DNA of 64,000 nucleotides from Thiobacillus sp. 0-1251. GTDB taxonomy: Bacteria > Pseudomonadota > Gammaproteobacteria > Burkholderiales > Thiobacillaceae. The stretch is taken from positions 235,555 to 299,554 of the forward strand of contig MKWL01000018.1 of the NCBI GenBank assembly GCA_001899305.1, in the 5' to 3' direction. The translations under genes and the position numbers were made by a program. How positions within the stretch are numbered: position 1 is the stretch's first letter; each line of letters starts with the position of its first letter. The notes under the pieces are model-generated. The model was not told where the DNA came from, did no database searches, and was given only the letters and a program-made list of their open reading frames with translations. Below, one piece after another: positions 24,815 to 31,950 of this stretch.

Positions 24815-24836
24815 GTTTTTTTGATTGATTGCTGAA
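24815..24836 (-). promoter_or_regulatory. 22-bp element upstream of tra operon, identical to one upstream of mob operon
   Basis: Read on the minus strand this is TTCAGCAATCAATC followed by seven A and a C. The identical 22 bases occur at 51396-51417 on the plus strand, in the same orientation relative to the downstream operon, while the flanking bases differ. Distances to the next start codons are 54 bp here and about 76 bp there. This points to a common regulator-binding site coordinating the two transfer operons. Confidence 0.6.
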
Positions 24837-25175
24837 AACAAAATCAGAAATGGATAAAATAATCGGTTGCCCAAAAAAGAAAACCCAATAAGGGTCAAGG
24901 GACTTACCCGAAAGGGCTTGTTCGCTTGAATAGACGCGAACACAAAGGAATACGGGGGATTTAAGGGAAACGGCTTACTGGTTAAGGGCTAAAAATGGCT
25001 GAACAAAGAGCGCCCACCAGCTTGCGTCCTAGCGGAAATCACCAATAAAGTTTTTGAGAGTAAAGGCTCAGACTTGACCTGACAAACAGTGAAAGTACGG
25101 GTCACCCCTACGTTACTGGGCGGGCGGCGAAGGACAGCAAGCGGTCGGTTGTGAAATCAGCGCGTACTTCTGCTG
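24837..25175. other. gene-free leader region upstream of tra operon
   Basis: No convincing gene. It contains an inverted repeat GTTCGC (24920-24925)/GCGAAC (24936-24941) and at least five AAGGG motifs between about 24890 and 24990. The base composition is more AT-rich than its surroundings. It could hold the operon promoter, a regulator site or an origin of transfer, but nothing decides between these. A 17-residue ORF at 24995 has no good ribosome binding site. Confidence 0.35.
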
Positions 25176-25209
25176 ATCGGCCTTATGTGAAGCTTCACAT
25201 AAGGCCGAT
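25176..25209. repeat. 34-bp perfect palindrome, candidate recombinase site
   Basis: The arm ATCGGCCTTATGTGAAG is followed directly by its exact reverse complement, giving an uninterrupted 34-bp palindrome. It shares the half-site TTATGTGAAG with the 33-bp inverted repeats that begin inside it. Such paired half-sites are typical of tyrosine-recombinase or transposase binding arrays. Confidence 0.7.
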
Positions 25210-25235
25210 TATGCACAGTTGTTGATTATGTGAAG
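25203..25235 (+). repeat. left copy of a 33-bp inverted repeat
   Basis: Begins GGCCGATTATGCACAG and ends GATTATGTGAAG. The right copy at 25622-25654 is its reverse complement with one mismatch (32 of 33). The unit itself contains two similar half-sites, GATTATGCACAG and GATTATGTGAAG. The two copies bracket about 386 bp. Confidence 0.75.
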
Positions 25236-25621
25236 GAACATGCCGTAACGCCTGTCAGTCCTCGCTGCCAAGCCACGGGTCGAAAAGGACGCTTTGCATA
25301 ATCGCTGCGTGTTTACAAAACCCGCGAGATGGCAAGGTGGACATAGGAGTGGGCTCGCCAGGGGAGATCTCATCTTTGGATGTCACCGTAGTCCGACGTC
25401 GGGAATTGTGCTGATGTCCCTCATATAGGCGTTTATCGGGCAGTCCGCGATCCGAATTGCCCATTGCCCTGCGCTTAGCTCGGCTTGGTGGGTCTTCAAC
25501 AAAGGGCTTGTAGAGTGAGCCGACCACTTCGGACAAACGTGGAAATTATGTACACCTTACGACGGCATCAACCGCTGCCGGGCCGCTTGCCGCTTATCCT
25601 TCGAGCCAGTCGGCCCCACAA
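25236..25621. other. 386-bp interval between the 33-bp inverted repeats
   Basis: No gene can be supported. The only long frame (minus strand, 25255-25536) has arginine- and serine-rich translation without recognisable motifs, no good ribosome binding site, and looks random. The interval may be a remnant of a mobile segment whose recombinase has been lost. Confidence 0.4.
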
Positions 25622-25654
25622 CTTCACATAATCAACGACTGTGCATAATCGGCC
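25622..25654 (-). repeat. right copy of the 33-bp inverted repeat
   Basis: Reverse complement of the left copy with a single T/C difference. It faces the left copy and lies 146 bp from the tail of a tyrosine-recombinase gene (25800-25898). This suggests the repeats were that enzyme's sites, though the link is inference. Confidence 0.75.
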
Positions 25655-25756
25655 TTTGCCGCCGTTGGCGTACCGCGCCACTTAGGTCAGCCAGATGCCG
25701 CAACCGGACATAGACCAGAAATTCCGATGAAGCCATAAGGCGGCCGCACGAATACC

Positions 25757-25805
25757 ATCTAGCATCAAGGCGCCTTGCGTGAAGCCGCTGCTCCCGATGC
25801 TAGAT
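25757..25805. repeat. 10-bp inverted repeat with internal 12-bp palindrome
   Basis: ATCTAGCATC (25757-25766) pairs with GATGCTAGAT (25796-25805). Immediately inside the left arm is the perfect palindrome CAAGGCGCCTTG (25766-25777). The right arm overlaps the stop codon of the recombinase remnant. It could be a terminator-like structure or part of a recombination site. No T-run follows on either strand. Confidence 0.4.
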
Positions 25806-25898
25806 TTCGGTCTGCTCCGAAATCTCCGGAGCGTCATCAACCCCGATCCCAAGATATCGAACAGTGCTCTCTATTTTGATATGACCGAGCAAGAGTCC
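25800..25898 (-). pseudogene. C-terminal remnant of a tyrosine recombinase
   Basis: On the minus strand this frame reads LLLGHIKIESTVRYLGIGVD, then DAPEISEQTEI and a stop. That is the typical end of a family of short phage-type integrases (Leu-Leu-Gly-His, then the nucleophile Tyr in STVRYLG). Everything upstream is missing: the frame runs directly into the end of the tonB gene, whose stop is 12 bp away. Only the last catalytic His and Tyr survive, so the gene is dead. It marks an old insertion or deletion boundary between the scar and the chromate/tonB cargo. Confidence 0.7.
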
Positions 25899-25909
25899 AC
25901 CGAGTCCAT

Positions 25910-26725
25910 TCAACGCGCCCACCGCCATTGATCCATCTGGCGTTTGAATGATCTTTCTTCTTCTTCGATCGTGTCCTCGGTGGAATCAGGCGGGCACCCA
26001 TCGGGCGGAGGGGGGCGATGCTCCTGTGTCGCCACGTTGGGAGGGGGTGAACCGTTCCACGCGAACGGGTTATTGAAAGGCAGGGGCTCCGGCAAGCAGT
26101 CAAGCTTATAGCTGGGTGGCCAGCCCGTCTCGTAGGGCTGGAAGGAGATGGTCTGCTCGAAGATGAGCGGTTTTCCTGTAGGGATTGGCGGCAGTGGCGG
26201 CAGATTCTGGATCGCCTCCCGAGCGAGCTTTGAGACCACCTCCGAGGTTGACCAAAGCTCTTCCACCTTGGCAATCCTTCCGTCAGGCGCGATCTCGATA
26301 CGGAACCGAACTGCGCCCTGGCCAGGGCCCTCAACGGCTGTTCCCATCATGCTGCGAACCTGCTGTCCCCAGGTGTAGCGATAACGCTTGCTGTTCCTGG
26401 GCGTATAGGTTGAAGCCAATTGCCATTCCTCAGCCGTAGGTGCGGGCGGCGCAGACATGGATGCCAGCACCTTCTCCTGAACGGGACTCGGCGGAGTTTC
26501 AGGCACGATCTGTGGCCTTGCGAGTTTGGCCAGCTTGGCTTTCTGTGGTTTGGGCGACGGCGGTTTCACCTCGGGCTCAATCCTCAGGTGCAACTGCAAG
26601 GGCTCTTCGGGAGGGTGCGGCTTCGGCTTGCCCCACCATGATGGCAACAGACTGGCGTGCAAGGCCAGCGATATGGCAAGCGCAATGAGAAAACCACGCC
26701 GAGATCGGCGCAACGTGCCCATCAT
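25910..26725 (-). CDS. TonB-family energy transducer
   Basis: About 271 residues. An N-terminal signal-anchor (GFLIALAISLALHASLLPSWW) is followed by a Pro/Lys-rich periplasmic linker (PEEPLQLHLRIEPEVKPPSP). The TonB C-terminal domain is at ~125-195 (GAVRFRIEIAPDGRIAKVEELWSTSEVVSKLAREAIQNLPPLPP). The remaining C-terminal ~75 residues are Pro- and Glu-rich and not part of the usual domain. TonB proteins couple the proton-motive force to outer-membrane transporters; no ExbBD or receptor is nearby, so the partner is unknown. The ATG at 26725 is preferred because it overlaps the stop of the preceding mini-ORF (ATGA); a GTG at 26731 is in frame. The stop lies beside the recombinase remnant. Confidence 0.8.
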   Translation of the reverse strand: MMGTLRRSRRGFLIALAISLALHASLLPSWWGKPKPHPPEEPLQLHLRIEPEVKPPSPKPQKAKLAKLARPQIVPETPPSPVQEKVLASMSAPPAPTAEEWQLASTYTPRNSKRYRYTWGQQVRSMMGTAVEGPGQGAVRFRIEIAPDGRIAKVEELWSTSEVVSKLAREAIQNLPPLPPIPTGKPLIFEQTISFQPYETGWPPSYKLDCLPEPLPFNNPFAWNGSPPPNVATQEHRPPPPDGCPPDSTEDTIEEEERSFKRQMDQWRWAR

Positions 26726-26820
26726 TCCCACATCAACGGAAAACCGAATAGTAGGGCGAGCAATACTGCGGCGATGGCAGCGTCACAGAGCGCCGAAAAC
26801 GGGGCAAACCATGCAGGCAC
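26722..26820 (-). CDS. candidate 32-residue membrane ORF upstream of tonB
   Basis: From a GTG at 26820 this encodes a short peptide with one hydrophobic helix (CDAAIAAVLLALLFGFPLMW). The stop overlaps the tonB ATG by 4 bp. It begins 2 bp beyond the ChrB-domain gene's stop. No obvious ribosome binding site. It may be a real small membrane protein or the decayed end of a larger one. Confidence 0.35.
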   Translation of the reverse strand: MPAWFAPFSALCDAAIAAVLLALLFGFPLMWE

Positions 26821-26821
26821 T

Positions 26822-27247
26822 TTAGCTGGATGAACGGGTGCACCAAGCATAGAGTGCGTCGTACATCACCATGCCCTGGGCAAGCAACTCATGGTCATCC
26901 TGATAGTTTTGGTGGAGTCCCCATGACAGCGCGACCAGGCCTGTGACCTCTGGCGCCAGGTCGGGCGCATCGGTGTCGGCGCCGCGAACGATGAGGGCCA
27001 GCCGCTCCAGTGCAGGATCGTTGAGCGCATATTTTTTGATGAAGGCGTCGAAGCTGCACAATGGGCCGTCATGGCCAAGCTCAACACCGGGAACGTCGAA
27101 GGGCGTGGCACCCAGGCGTTCGGCCTCCGACATCACCCTGTCCTTTGGTACATAAATGAACTCGGCGTCGCGGTCGATGAATCGGGCGACTAGCCACGGA
27201 CAGGCGATGCGGTCGATCTTGGGGCGTTCGCGGGTGATCCATTTCAT
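26822..27247 (-). CDS. ChrB-domain chromate resistance protein (short form)
   Basis: 141 residues from the ATG at 27247, overlapping the rhodanese stop by ATGA. The sequence KIDRIACPWLVARFIDRDAEFIYVP and later VELGHDGPLCSFDAFIKKYAL match the C-terminal ChrB domain (conserved DR.A.PWL..RFID...). Compared with full-length ChrB at 29521 it lacks the N-terminal DNA-binding half, so it is a paralogue carrying the C-terminal domain only. Its role in chromate resistance is not defined; it may be a sensor or enzymatic partner. Confidence 0.82.
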   Translation of the reverse strand: MKWITRERPKIDRIACPWLVARFIDRDAEFIYVPKDRVMSEAERLGATPFDVPGVELGHDGPLCSFDAFIKKYALNDPALERLALIVRGADTDAPDLAPEVTGLVALSWGLHQNYQDDHELLAQGMVMYDALYAWCTRSSS

Positions 27248-27558
27248 GGTCCGACGACCTCGCCGCCGGCCGCCTTCCAGCCCTCGATGCCGCCTTCGAT
27301 GAAGCGGGCCTTCAGGCCCTTGGCCCGCAGGGCATCCACCACGCTGTTGGACACCGAACCGCCGCGCGCGCAATACAGCACAATGTCCTGCTCTTGCGGC
27401 AGGCTGTCGACCCACTCGGCCAGTTGCTCCGGATTCCTCCACTGCGCGCCCGGCAGATGCGCGGGCGCGGCCTCGCGGTCGGCGACACGGCGCACGTCGA
27501 GAATCAGCTTGCCGGCCAGTTCGTTTTTCAGGGTGTCGGGTTTGATGGTGCGTTCCAT
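27244..27558 (-). CDS. chrE: rhodanese-like protein (ChrE type)
   Basis: 104 residues from the ATG at 27558. A single rhodanese domain: LAGKLILDVRRVADREAAPAHLPGAQW, active-site cysteine in DIVLYCARGGSVSNSVV, and GIEGWKAAGGEV at the end. Rhodaneses transfer sulfane sulfur; in the pMOL28 chrBACEF cluster the chrE product is a rhodanese proposed to act on chromium-glutathione species. The position between the SOD (ChrC) and the ChrB-domain gene supports this name. ATGA overlap with the next gene. Confidence 0.8.
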   Translation of the reverse strand: MERTIKPDTLKNELAGKLILDVRRVADREAAPAHLPGAQWRNPEQLAEWVDSLPQEQDIVLYCARGGSVSNSVVDALRAKGLKARFIEGGIEGWKAAGGEVVGP

Positions 27559-27562
27559 GGTG

Positions 27563-28156
27563 TCAGGCTCCCAGTTTGGCGAAGGAGGCCTCGGCGGCCG
27601 TCCAGGACAGGTTTTGCATGAAGGCGTCGACATAGACGCCGGCCTTGGCGCCGAAGTCCATGTGGTAGCTGTGCTCGTACATGTCGAGCGCGATCAGCGG
27701 CGTGGCGCCGGCCAGGTTGTGGGCGTGGTCGGCCGCCCAGGCGTTGACCAAGCGTGCGCGGCGTGGGCTCCAGACCAGCAGGGTCCAGCCGGAGCCGCCG
27801 CCCTGGGCCTTGCCCATGGCGCTGAACTCGGCGCGCCAGGCGTCGAGCGAGCCGAAATCGCGTTCGATGGCTGCCTTGAGTTCGCTTCCCGGGTCGCCGC
27901 CGGCGCCGCCCAGGGAGTCGAAGTAGACCTCGTGCAAGATCATGGAGCCGCTGGCGATCATCTCTTCCCGCTTCAGGCCGTTGATCTCGAACACCGGGGC
28001 GCTGGCCCACTGGAGTTCGGCCAGCTTTTGCTCGATGGCGTTGAGTCGCTTCACTGCGCCGCCGTAATTGTTTTCCCAATGGCTGACGATGAGTTTCTCG
28101 GACAGCCCGTTCAGGGCTGACGGATTGCAGGACAGGGGTTTCAGTTCATAGGGCAT
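27563..28156 (-). CDS. chrC: Fe/Mn superoxide dismutase, ChrC type
   Basis: 197 residues from the ATG at 28156, preceded by GAGGAG. SOD motifs are visible: MPYELKPLSCNPSALNGLSE at the start, metal-ligand His in SGSMILHEVYFDSLGG, and IALDMYEHSYHMDFGAKAG near the end, which supplies the Asp and His ligands. It detoxifies superoxide, a by-product of chromate reduction. In chromate operons of TnOtChr/pMOL28 type, chrC encodes such a SOD directly after chrA, as here. The sequence departs from canonical SodB in its N-terminal helical hairpin (HWENNYGGAVKRLNAIE). Only 5 bp separate it from the rhodanese. Confidence 0.9.
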   Translation of the reverse strand: MPYELKPLSCNPSALNGLSEKLIVSHWENNYGGAVKRLNAIEQKLAELQWASAPVFEINGLKREEMIASGSMILHEVYFDSLGGAGGDPGSELKAAIERDFGSLDAWRAEFSAMGKAQGGGSGWTLLVWSPRRARLVNAWAADHAHNLAGATPLIALDMYEHSYHMDFGAKAGVYVDAFMQNLSWTAAEASFAKLGA

Positions 28157-28166
28157 TTCACACTCC

Positions 28167-29504
28167 TCAAATGATGTAGGTGTAAACCAGACCGACCGCC
28201 GCACAGGCGCCGATCACTTTCATGATGTCCATTTTGTATTTCCACAGCGCGAGGAAGGCCGCCACGGAGATCAGGGCGTAGAACCACTCGAAAGTGCCGG
28301 AGAACGGCGCCGCCTCGGTGGCTTGCGGCCACAGCACATGCCAGCCGAAGAACAGCGCGAGGTTGAGGATCACGCCCACCACGGCGGCGGTGATGCCGGT
28401 GAGCGGTGCGGTGAACTTGAGATCGCCGTGAGTAGCCTCCACCAGCGGCGCGCCAGCCAGGATGAACAGGAACGATGGCAGGAAGGTGAAGAAGGTCGCC
28501 ACGCTGGCGCCGACGAAGCCGGCCAGGAACAGGGCATCCGGGCCGAAGATTTCCTTGGTCCAGGCGCCGACGAAGCCGACGAAGGACACCACCATGATCA
28601 ACGGTCCCGGAGTGGTTTCGCCCAGCGCCAGGCCATCGATCATCTGGGTGCCGGTCAGCCACTGGTAGTGCTCCACACCGCCTTGGTAGACGTAGGGCAG
28701 CACCGCATACGCGCCGCCGAAGGTGACCAGCGCAGCCTTGGTGAAGAACACGCCCATGTCATGCAGGGTGCCGGCGGGCAACAGGAGCATGGCTGCGCCC
28801 CACAATGCTACGAACAATCCCGTCAGGATCACCAGCCGACCGAGCCGGAACTTCGTATGGGCGGGCGACGGGGTATCGTCGTCGATCAAGGCCGGGCCGT
28901 AGGTCTTGTTACTGGCGCCATGGCCGCCGCCGACCTTGAATTTGTCAGGCCAGACCTTGCCGCCGATGAAGCCCAGAATGCCAGCCGCCAGCACGATGTA
29001 GGGGAAAGGCACATGGAAAGCGAAGATTGCAATGAAGGACGCGGCGGCCATGGCCCATAACAACTTGTTCTTTAGCGCCCGCGAGCCGATGCGCCAGGCA
29101 GCGAAGACGACAATGGCCACCACCGCCGGCTTGATGCCGTTGAAGATGCCCTGCACAAAGGTCAGGTGGCCGAAGGCGAGGTACACATAGGTGAGCCCCG
29201 CCAGGATGAACAGCGACGGCAGTACGAACAGCGTGCCTGCAACGATGCCGCCCCAGGTGCGATGCAGCATCCAGCCGATATAGATGGCGAGCTGCTGCGC
29301 CTCGGGGCCGGGCAGCACCATGCAGTAATTCAGCGCATGAAGGAAGCGGCGTTCGCCGATCCAGCGGCGTTTTTCCACCAGTTCCTGATGCATGATGGAA
29401 ATCTGCCCGGCGGGGCCGCCAAAACTGATGAAACCGAGTATCAACCAGTATTTGAAGGCCTCCCAGAAGCTGGGGTGGGCGGGACGTTCGGTCGGGGTGG
29501 TCAA
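28167..29504 (-). CDS. chrA: chromate efflux transporter ChrA
   Basis: 445 residues from a TTG at 29504 with AAGGA 7 bp upstream. Two homologous halves: the first begins FWEAFKYWLILGFISFGGPAGQISIMH with LPGPEAQQLAIYIGW; the second has FFTKAALVTFGGAYAVLPYVYQGGVEHY and ALGETTPGPLIMVVSFVGFVGA. This duplicated CHR domain with about 10 membrane segments is diagnostic of long-chain ChrA, the inner-membrane proton-driven chromate exporter. It follows chrB by 16 bp and precedes chrC by 10 bp. An upstream start would add 29 residues without similarity. Confidence 0.95.
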   Translation of the reverse strand: MTTPTERPAHPSFWEAFKYWLILGFISFGGPAGQISIMHQELVEKRRWIGERRFLHALNYCMVLPGPEAQQLAIYIGWMLHRTWGGIVAGTLFVLPSLFILAGLTYVYLAFGHLTFVQGIFNGIKPAVVAIVVFAAWRIGSRALKNKLLWAMAAASFIAIFAFHVPFPYIVLAAGILGFIGGKVWPDKFKVGGGHGASNKTYGPALIDDDTPSPAHTKFRLGRLVILTGLFVALWGAAMLLLPAGTLHDMGVFFTKAALVTFGGAYAVLPYVYQGGVEHYQWLTGTQMIDGLALGETTPGPLIMVVSFVGFVGAWTKEIFGPDALFLAGFVGASVATFFTFLPSFLFILAGAPLVEATHGDLKFTAPLTGITAAVVGVILNLALFFGWHVLWPQATEAAPFSGTFEWFYALISVAAFLALWKYKMDIMKVIGACAAVGLVYTYII

Positions 29505-29520
29505 AATGGCATCCTTGGAT

Positions 29521-30462
29521 CTAGGGGTTGGTGAAAACTGCGTATAAATCGTCCAGCATCTGCCCGCCCTGCTTGAGCAAGGCGTCGTCATCCTGAATGC
29601 GCGCCTTCAGGCCTTTCAGCAGCATCTCGACACCCGCTGCCTCGGGCGCCTCGCCGCCTACATCCAGCGCGTGGACGATGGCGCCAATACGCATCAAGGC
29701 AGCGTCGTTTTCCAGTCCAAAACTCGCCAGCAGGGTTTCAAAGGTGACGCGATGCCCGATGTGAGTGAATCGCGCGCCGTCAAAGTCAAATCCCAACGCA
29801 TTCGCCGGACAGTCCTGGACATGCTGCAGCCAGACAAAGCGCGCCCGGCGGTCGATGAAACGGCGAATCAGCCAGGCGGATGCCAGCCGATCCACCCACA
29901 AATCTTGTCGGGTGGCCCAAGTCTGCTTCTGAAAATCGGCGAGGGCGAAACGCTCGGGCTGGCCGTCCTGGAAATGCGGTTCATTGGGAGAGAGCCGGGA
30001 CGCCAGCGTGGCTTCCAGGGTCAGCAGCCGCGCTTCCGCCTCCAGTTTGCCAGCGCCTGGAAAATAGTCCTGTTCGACCAGGGTTTCGTAACGGCGCCGC
30101 AAGGCCTTCAGGGTTTTATTGGCGGTCGTGACATTCTCGGCTAGCGGATCGACGTGCGTCAGGTCTGCCAGCAATTCGGTGTATTCCGCAATACGGTCAA
30201 ACATCCCCCTGAATGCGGCTGACTGATCGTCCTCAGCGTCCAGCCGGAGCAGCCATGCGGTGCCGCCTGACGCGCGGGTTTCATCTGCCAGTGCCTCAAG
30301 CGCCTGCCGCGTCGATACGGTTTCCGGCAACAGCCAAGCACCATCGCGCAGCGCCGCACACCCTAAACCTTTCAGGCCGCGCCAGATGCGCATGCGCGTA
30401 GTGGCGTTCTGCGTGGGCAGGGTGAGAATGATCAATATCCATGTAACAGTTCCTACAATCAT
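29521..30462 (-). CDS. chrB: chromate-sensing regulator ChrB
   Basis: About 313 residues. The N-terminal PaaX-like/DNA-binding part begins WILIILTLPTQNATTRMRIWRGLKGLGCAALRDGAWLLP. The C-terminal ChrB domain has WVDRLASAWLIRRFIDRRARFVW and FTHIGHRVTFETLLASFGL. ChrB regulates chr genes and is also needed for high-level resistance. The start is uncertain: the ATG at 30462 coincides with the predicted transcription start and lies inside the operator, so it would be leaderless. A downstream TTG (in WILIIL) with GGAAC upstream is the alternative. Confidence 0.9.
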   Translation of the reverse strand: MIVGTVTWILIILTLPTQNATTRMRIWRGLKGLGCAALRDGAWLLPETVSTRQALEALADETRASGGTAWLLRLDAEDDQSAAFRGMFDRIAEYTELLADLTHVDPLAENVTTANKTLKALRRRYETLVEQDYFPGAGKLEAEARLLTLEATLASRLSPNEPHFQDGQPERFALADFQKQTWATRQDLWVDRLASAWLIRRFIDRRARFVWLQHVQDCPANALGFDFDGARFTHIGHRVTFETLLASFGLENDAALMRIGAIVHALDVGGEAPEAAGVEMLLKGLKARIQDDDALLKQGGQMLDDLYAVFTNP

Positions 30463-30498
30463 GTAATAATAGTTACACAGTTGTTGTGCGTTGGTCAA
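30462..30498 (-). promoter_or_regulatory. chr operon promoter and operator
   Basis: On the minus strand TTGACC (30493-30498), a 17-bp spacer and TAACTA (30470-30475) form a promoter. The inverted repeat TGTAA-n6-TTACA (30462-30477) covers the -10 region. A single short palindrome over the -10 box of a regulator-first operon suggests autoregulation, most simply by ChrB. Predicted transcript start is near 30463. Confidence 0.55.
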
Positions 30499-30552
30499 CG
30501 CCAACTACAAAACAAAAATACACGGTGTGTTTGTTCGATTAGGGGGCTAAGA

Positions 30553-30630
30553 ATGAAAAGTATTTTTCTGGATGCCACCAGAGATGAGCCTTATGCTGGG
30601 CATGTTGTCACTCTCAAATTGAAAAGATGA
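30553..30630 (+). CDS. 25-residue ORF coupled to EamA transporter
   Basis: Encodes MKSIFLDATRDEPYAGHVVT plus five residues rich in Leu and Lys. AGGGGG lies about 7 bp upstream of the ATG and the stop overlaps the transporter ATG (ATGA). The transporter start itself has no Shine-Dalgarno of its own, so this mini-ORF may deliver ribosomes to it or act as a regulatory leader. Confidence 0.4.
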   Translation: MKSIFLDATRDEPYAGHVVTLKLKR

Positions 30631-31676
30631 ATTGGATGGAAGGGATCCGCCAGTCTGGCGTGGCAGCAGCACTCGGGGCTGCCTTATTGTTTGGAGCGGG
30701 AACACCGTTCGCAAAGTTGATGCTTGATGCGGTCAATCCGTGGATGCTTGCAGGATTGCTCTACTTGGGTTCCGGGGTCGGACTGACCCTTTATCGTTTG
30801 TTGAGCCATGCCCCTGCCGTTCGGCTTCCCCGGAATGAAGTGCCGTGGTTTGCCGGGGCGATTTTGTCAGGCGGGATCATCGGCCCAGTACTGTTGATGT
30901 TTGGGCTGACGGGTATGCCTGCATCTGGAGCGTCTCTCCTGCTGAATGCCGAAAGTGTGTTCACCGCGTTGCTGGCGTGGTTTGTATTCAGGGAGAACTT
31001 CGACCGGCGCATCGCACTGGGCATGCTGGCCATCGTGGCCGGTGCGGTTGTCCTGAGCGTTCCCTCAGGTGTGAGTATTTCCGGACTGTGGCCGACACTG
31101 GCCATCATTGGCGCGTGTTTCGCTTGGGGTGTCGACAATAACTTGACCCGCAAGGTGTCGCTTACCGATGCCACCTGGATCGCTTCGGTGAAAGGCTGGG
31201 TATCCGGTATCGTCAATCTGTGCCTGGCCTTCTCGCTGGGCGCGTCGATGCCGGCATGGCCAAACCTGGCAGGTGCGATGACGGTGGGCTTGCTTTCTTA
31301 CGGGGTGAGTTTGGCGCTATTCGTAGTGGGCCTGCGGCACCTGGGTACTGCACGCACGGGCGCTTATTTCTCGGTCGCCCCGTTCTTCGGCTCCTTGCTC
31401 GCTGTCCTGATGGGGGAGCCGATCACCCTACCGCTACTCATGGCCGGTGCATTGATGGCGCTGGGCACGTGGTTGCATCTAACCGAGCGCCATGAGCATG
31501 GACACCAGCACGAAGAAATGGAACACAGTCACGAACATTTCCACGACGAACACCACCTGCACGCGCATGATTATCCGGTGTCTCCCGGCACCAAACATAG
31601 CCATCTGCACCGGCACGATCCGCTGATCCACACGCACCCGCACTTCCCGGATGTTCACCACAGGCATAGCCATTGA
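30627..31676 (+). CDS. EamA/DMT-family transporter with long His-rich tail
   Basis: 349 residues. Ten predicted membrane segments in two EamA repeats (first repeat ~residues 10-135, with LLFGAGTPFAKLMLDAVNP; second ~150-285, with HLGTARTGAYFSVAPFFGSLLAVLMGEP). The C-terminal ~65 residues are extraordinarily histidine-rich (ERHEHGHQHEEMEHSHEHFH onward), ending HHRHSH, and should bind divalent metals. The substrate is not known; His tails on DMT transporters suggest metal-linked export. It is the only plus-strand gene in the metal region and diverges from chrB. A truncated, frameshifted paralogue lies just downstream on the opposite strand. Confidence 0.8.
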   Translation: MNWMEGIRQSGVAAALGAALLFGAGTPFAKLMLDAVNPWMLAGLLYLGSGVGLTLYRLLSHAPAVRLPRNEVPWFAGAILSGGIIGPVLLMFGLTGMPASGASLLLNAESVFTALLAWFVFRENFDRRIALGMLAIVAGAVVLSVPSGVSISGLWPTLAIIGACFAWGVDNNLTRKVSLTDATWIASVKGWVSGIVNLCLAFSLGASMPAWPNLAGAMTVGLLSYGVSLALFVVGLRHLGTARTGAYFSVAPFFGSLLAVLMGEPITLPLLMAGALMALGTWLHLTERHEHGHQHEEMEHSHEHFHDEHHLHAHDYPVSPGTKHSHLHRHDPLIHTHPHFPDVHHRHSH

Positions 31677-31950
31677 AGATGGGCAGAACTATTTGGTTTC
31701 AGCGACATCTGACGGTCTGCTCAGGCCGTGCGCAGTCACAGGTCAGAAGTACACGCCGAACGGCTGCTTTCCAATACGGCGACGCACACTACCGGCCAGA
31801 CTCAGCCAGTCGGCGTAATCCGCACGACGGACCGATCATTGATCCAACGAAGACATCTAAGGATTTCGTAGACCGGCGGTTCAATGCCCATGGCAGTGAT
31901 GGATGTCCGGAAAGTGGGGGGGGGGTTGTGGGTTAAGACCGCATGCCTGT
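31677..31950. other. gap between EamA gene and its decayed paralogue
   Basis: About 270 bp without a supportable gene. The frames that are open have no ribosome binding site or recognisable protein. It contains a nine-G run near 31918. The convergent arrangement of an intact and a broken paralogue suggests an old duplication with inversion. Confidence 0.4.

Noticed and set aside
24995-25048. 17-residue plus-strand ORF in the tra leader
   Set aside because: No ribosome site at a sensible distance and no hydrophobic or conserved feature.
25255-25536. 93-residue minus-strand ORF between the 33-bp repeats
   Set aside because: Composition is random, with no motif, no ribosome site and no similarity to the recombinase tail; described only as part of the interval.
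25837-26334. 165-residue minus-strand ORF overlapping tonB
   Set aside because: It is in another frame of the clear TonB domain, which has proper anchor, linker and C-terminal domain.
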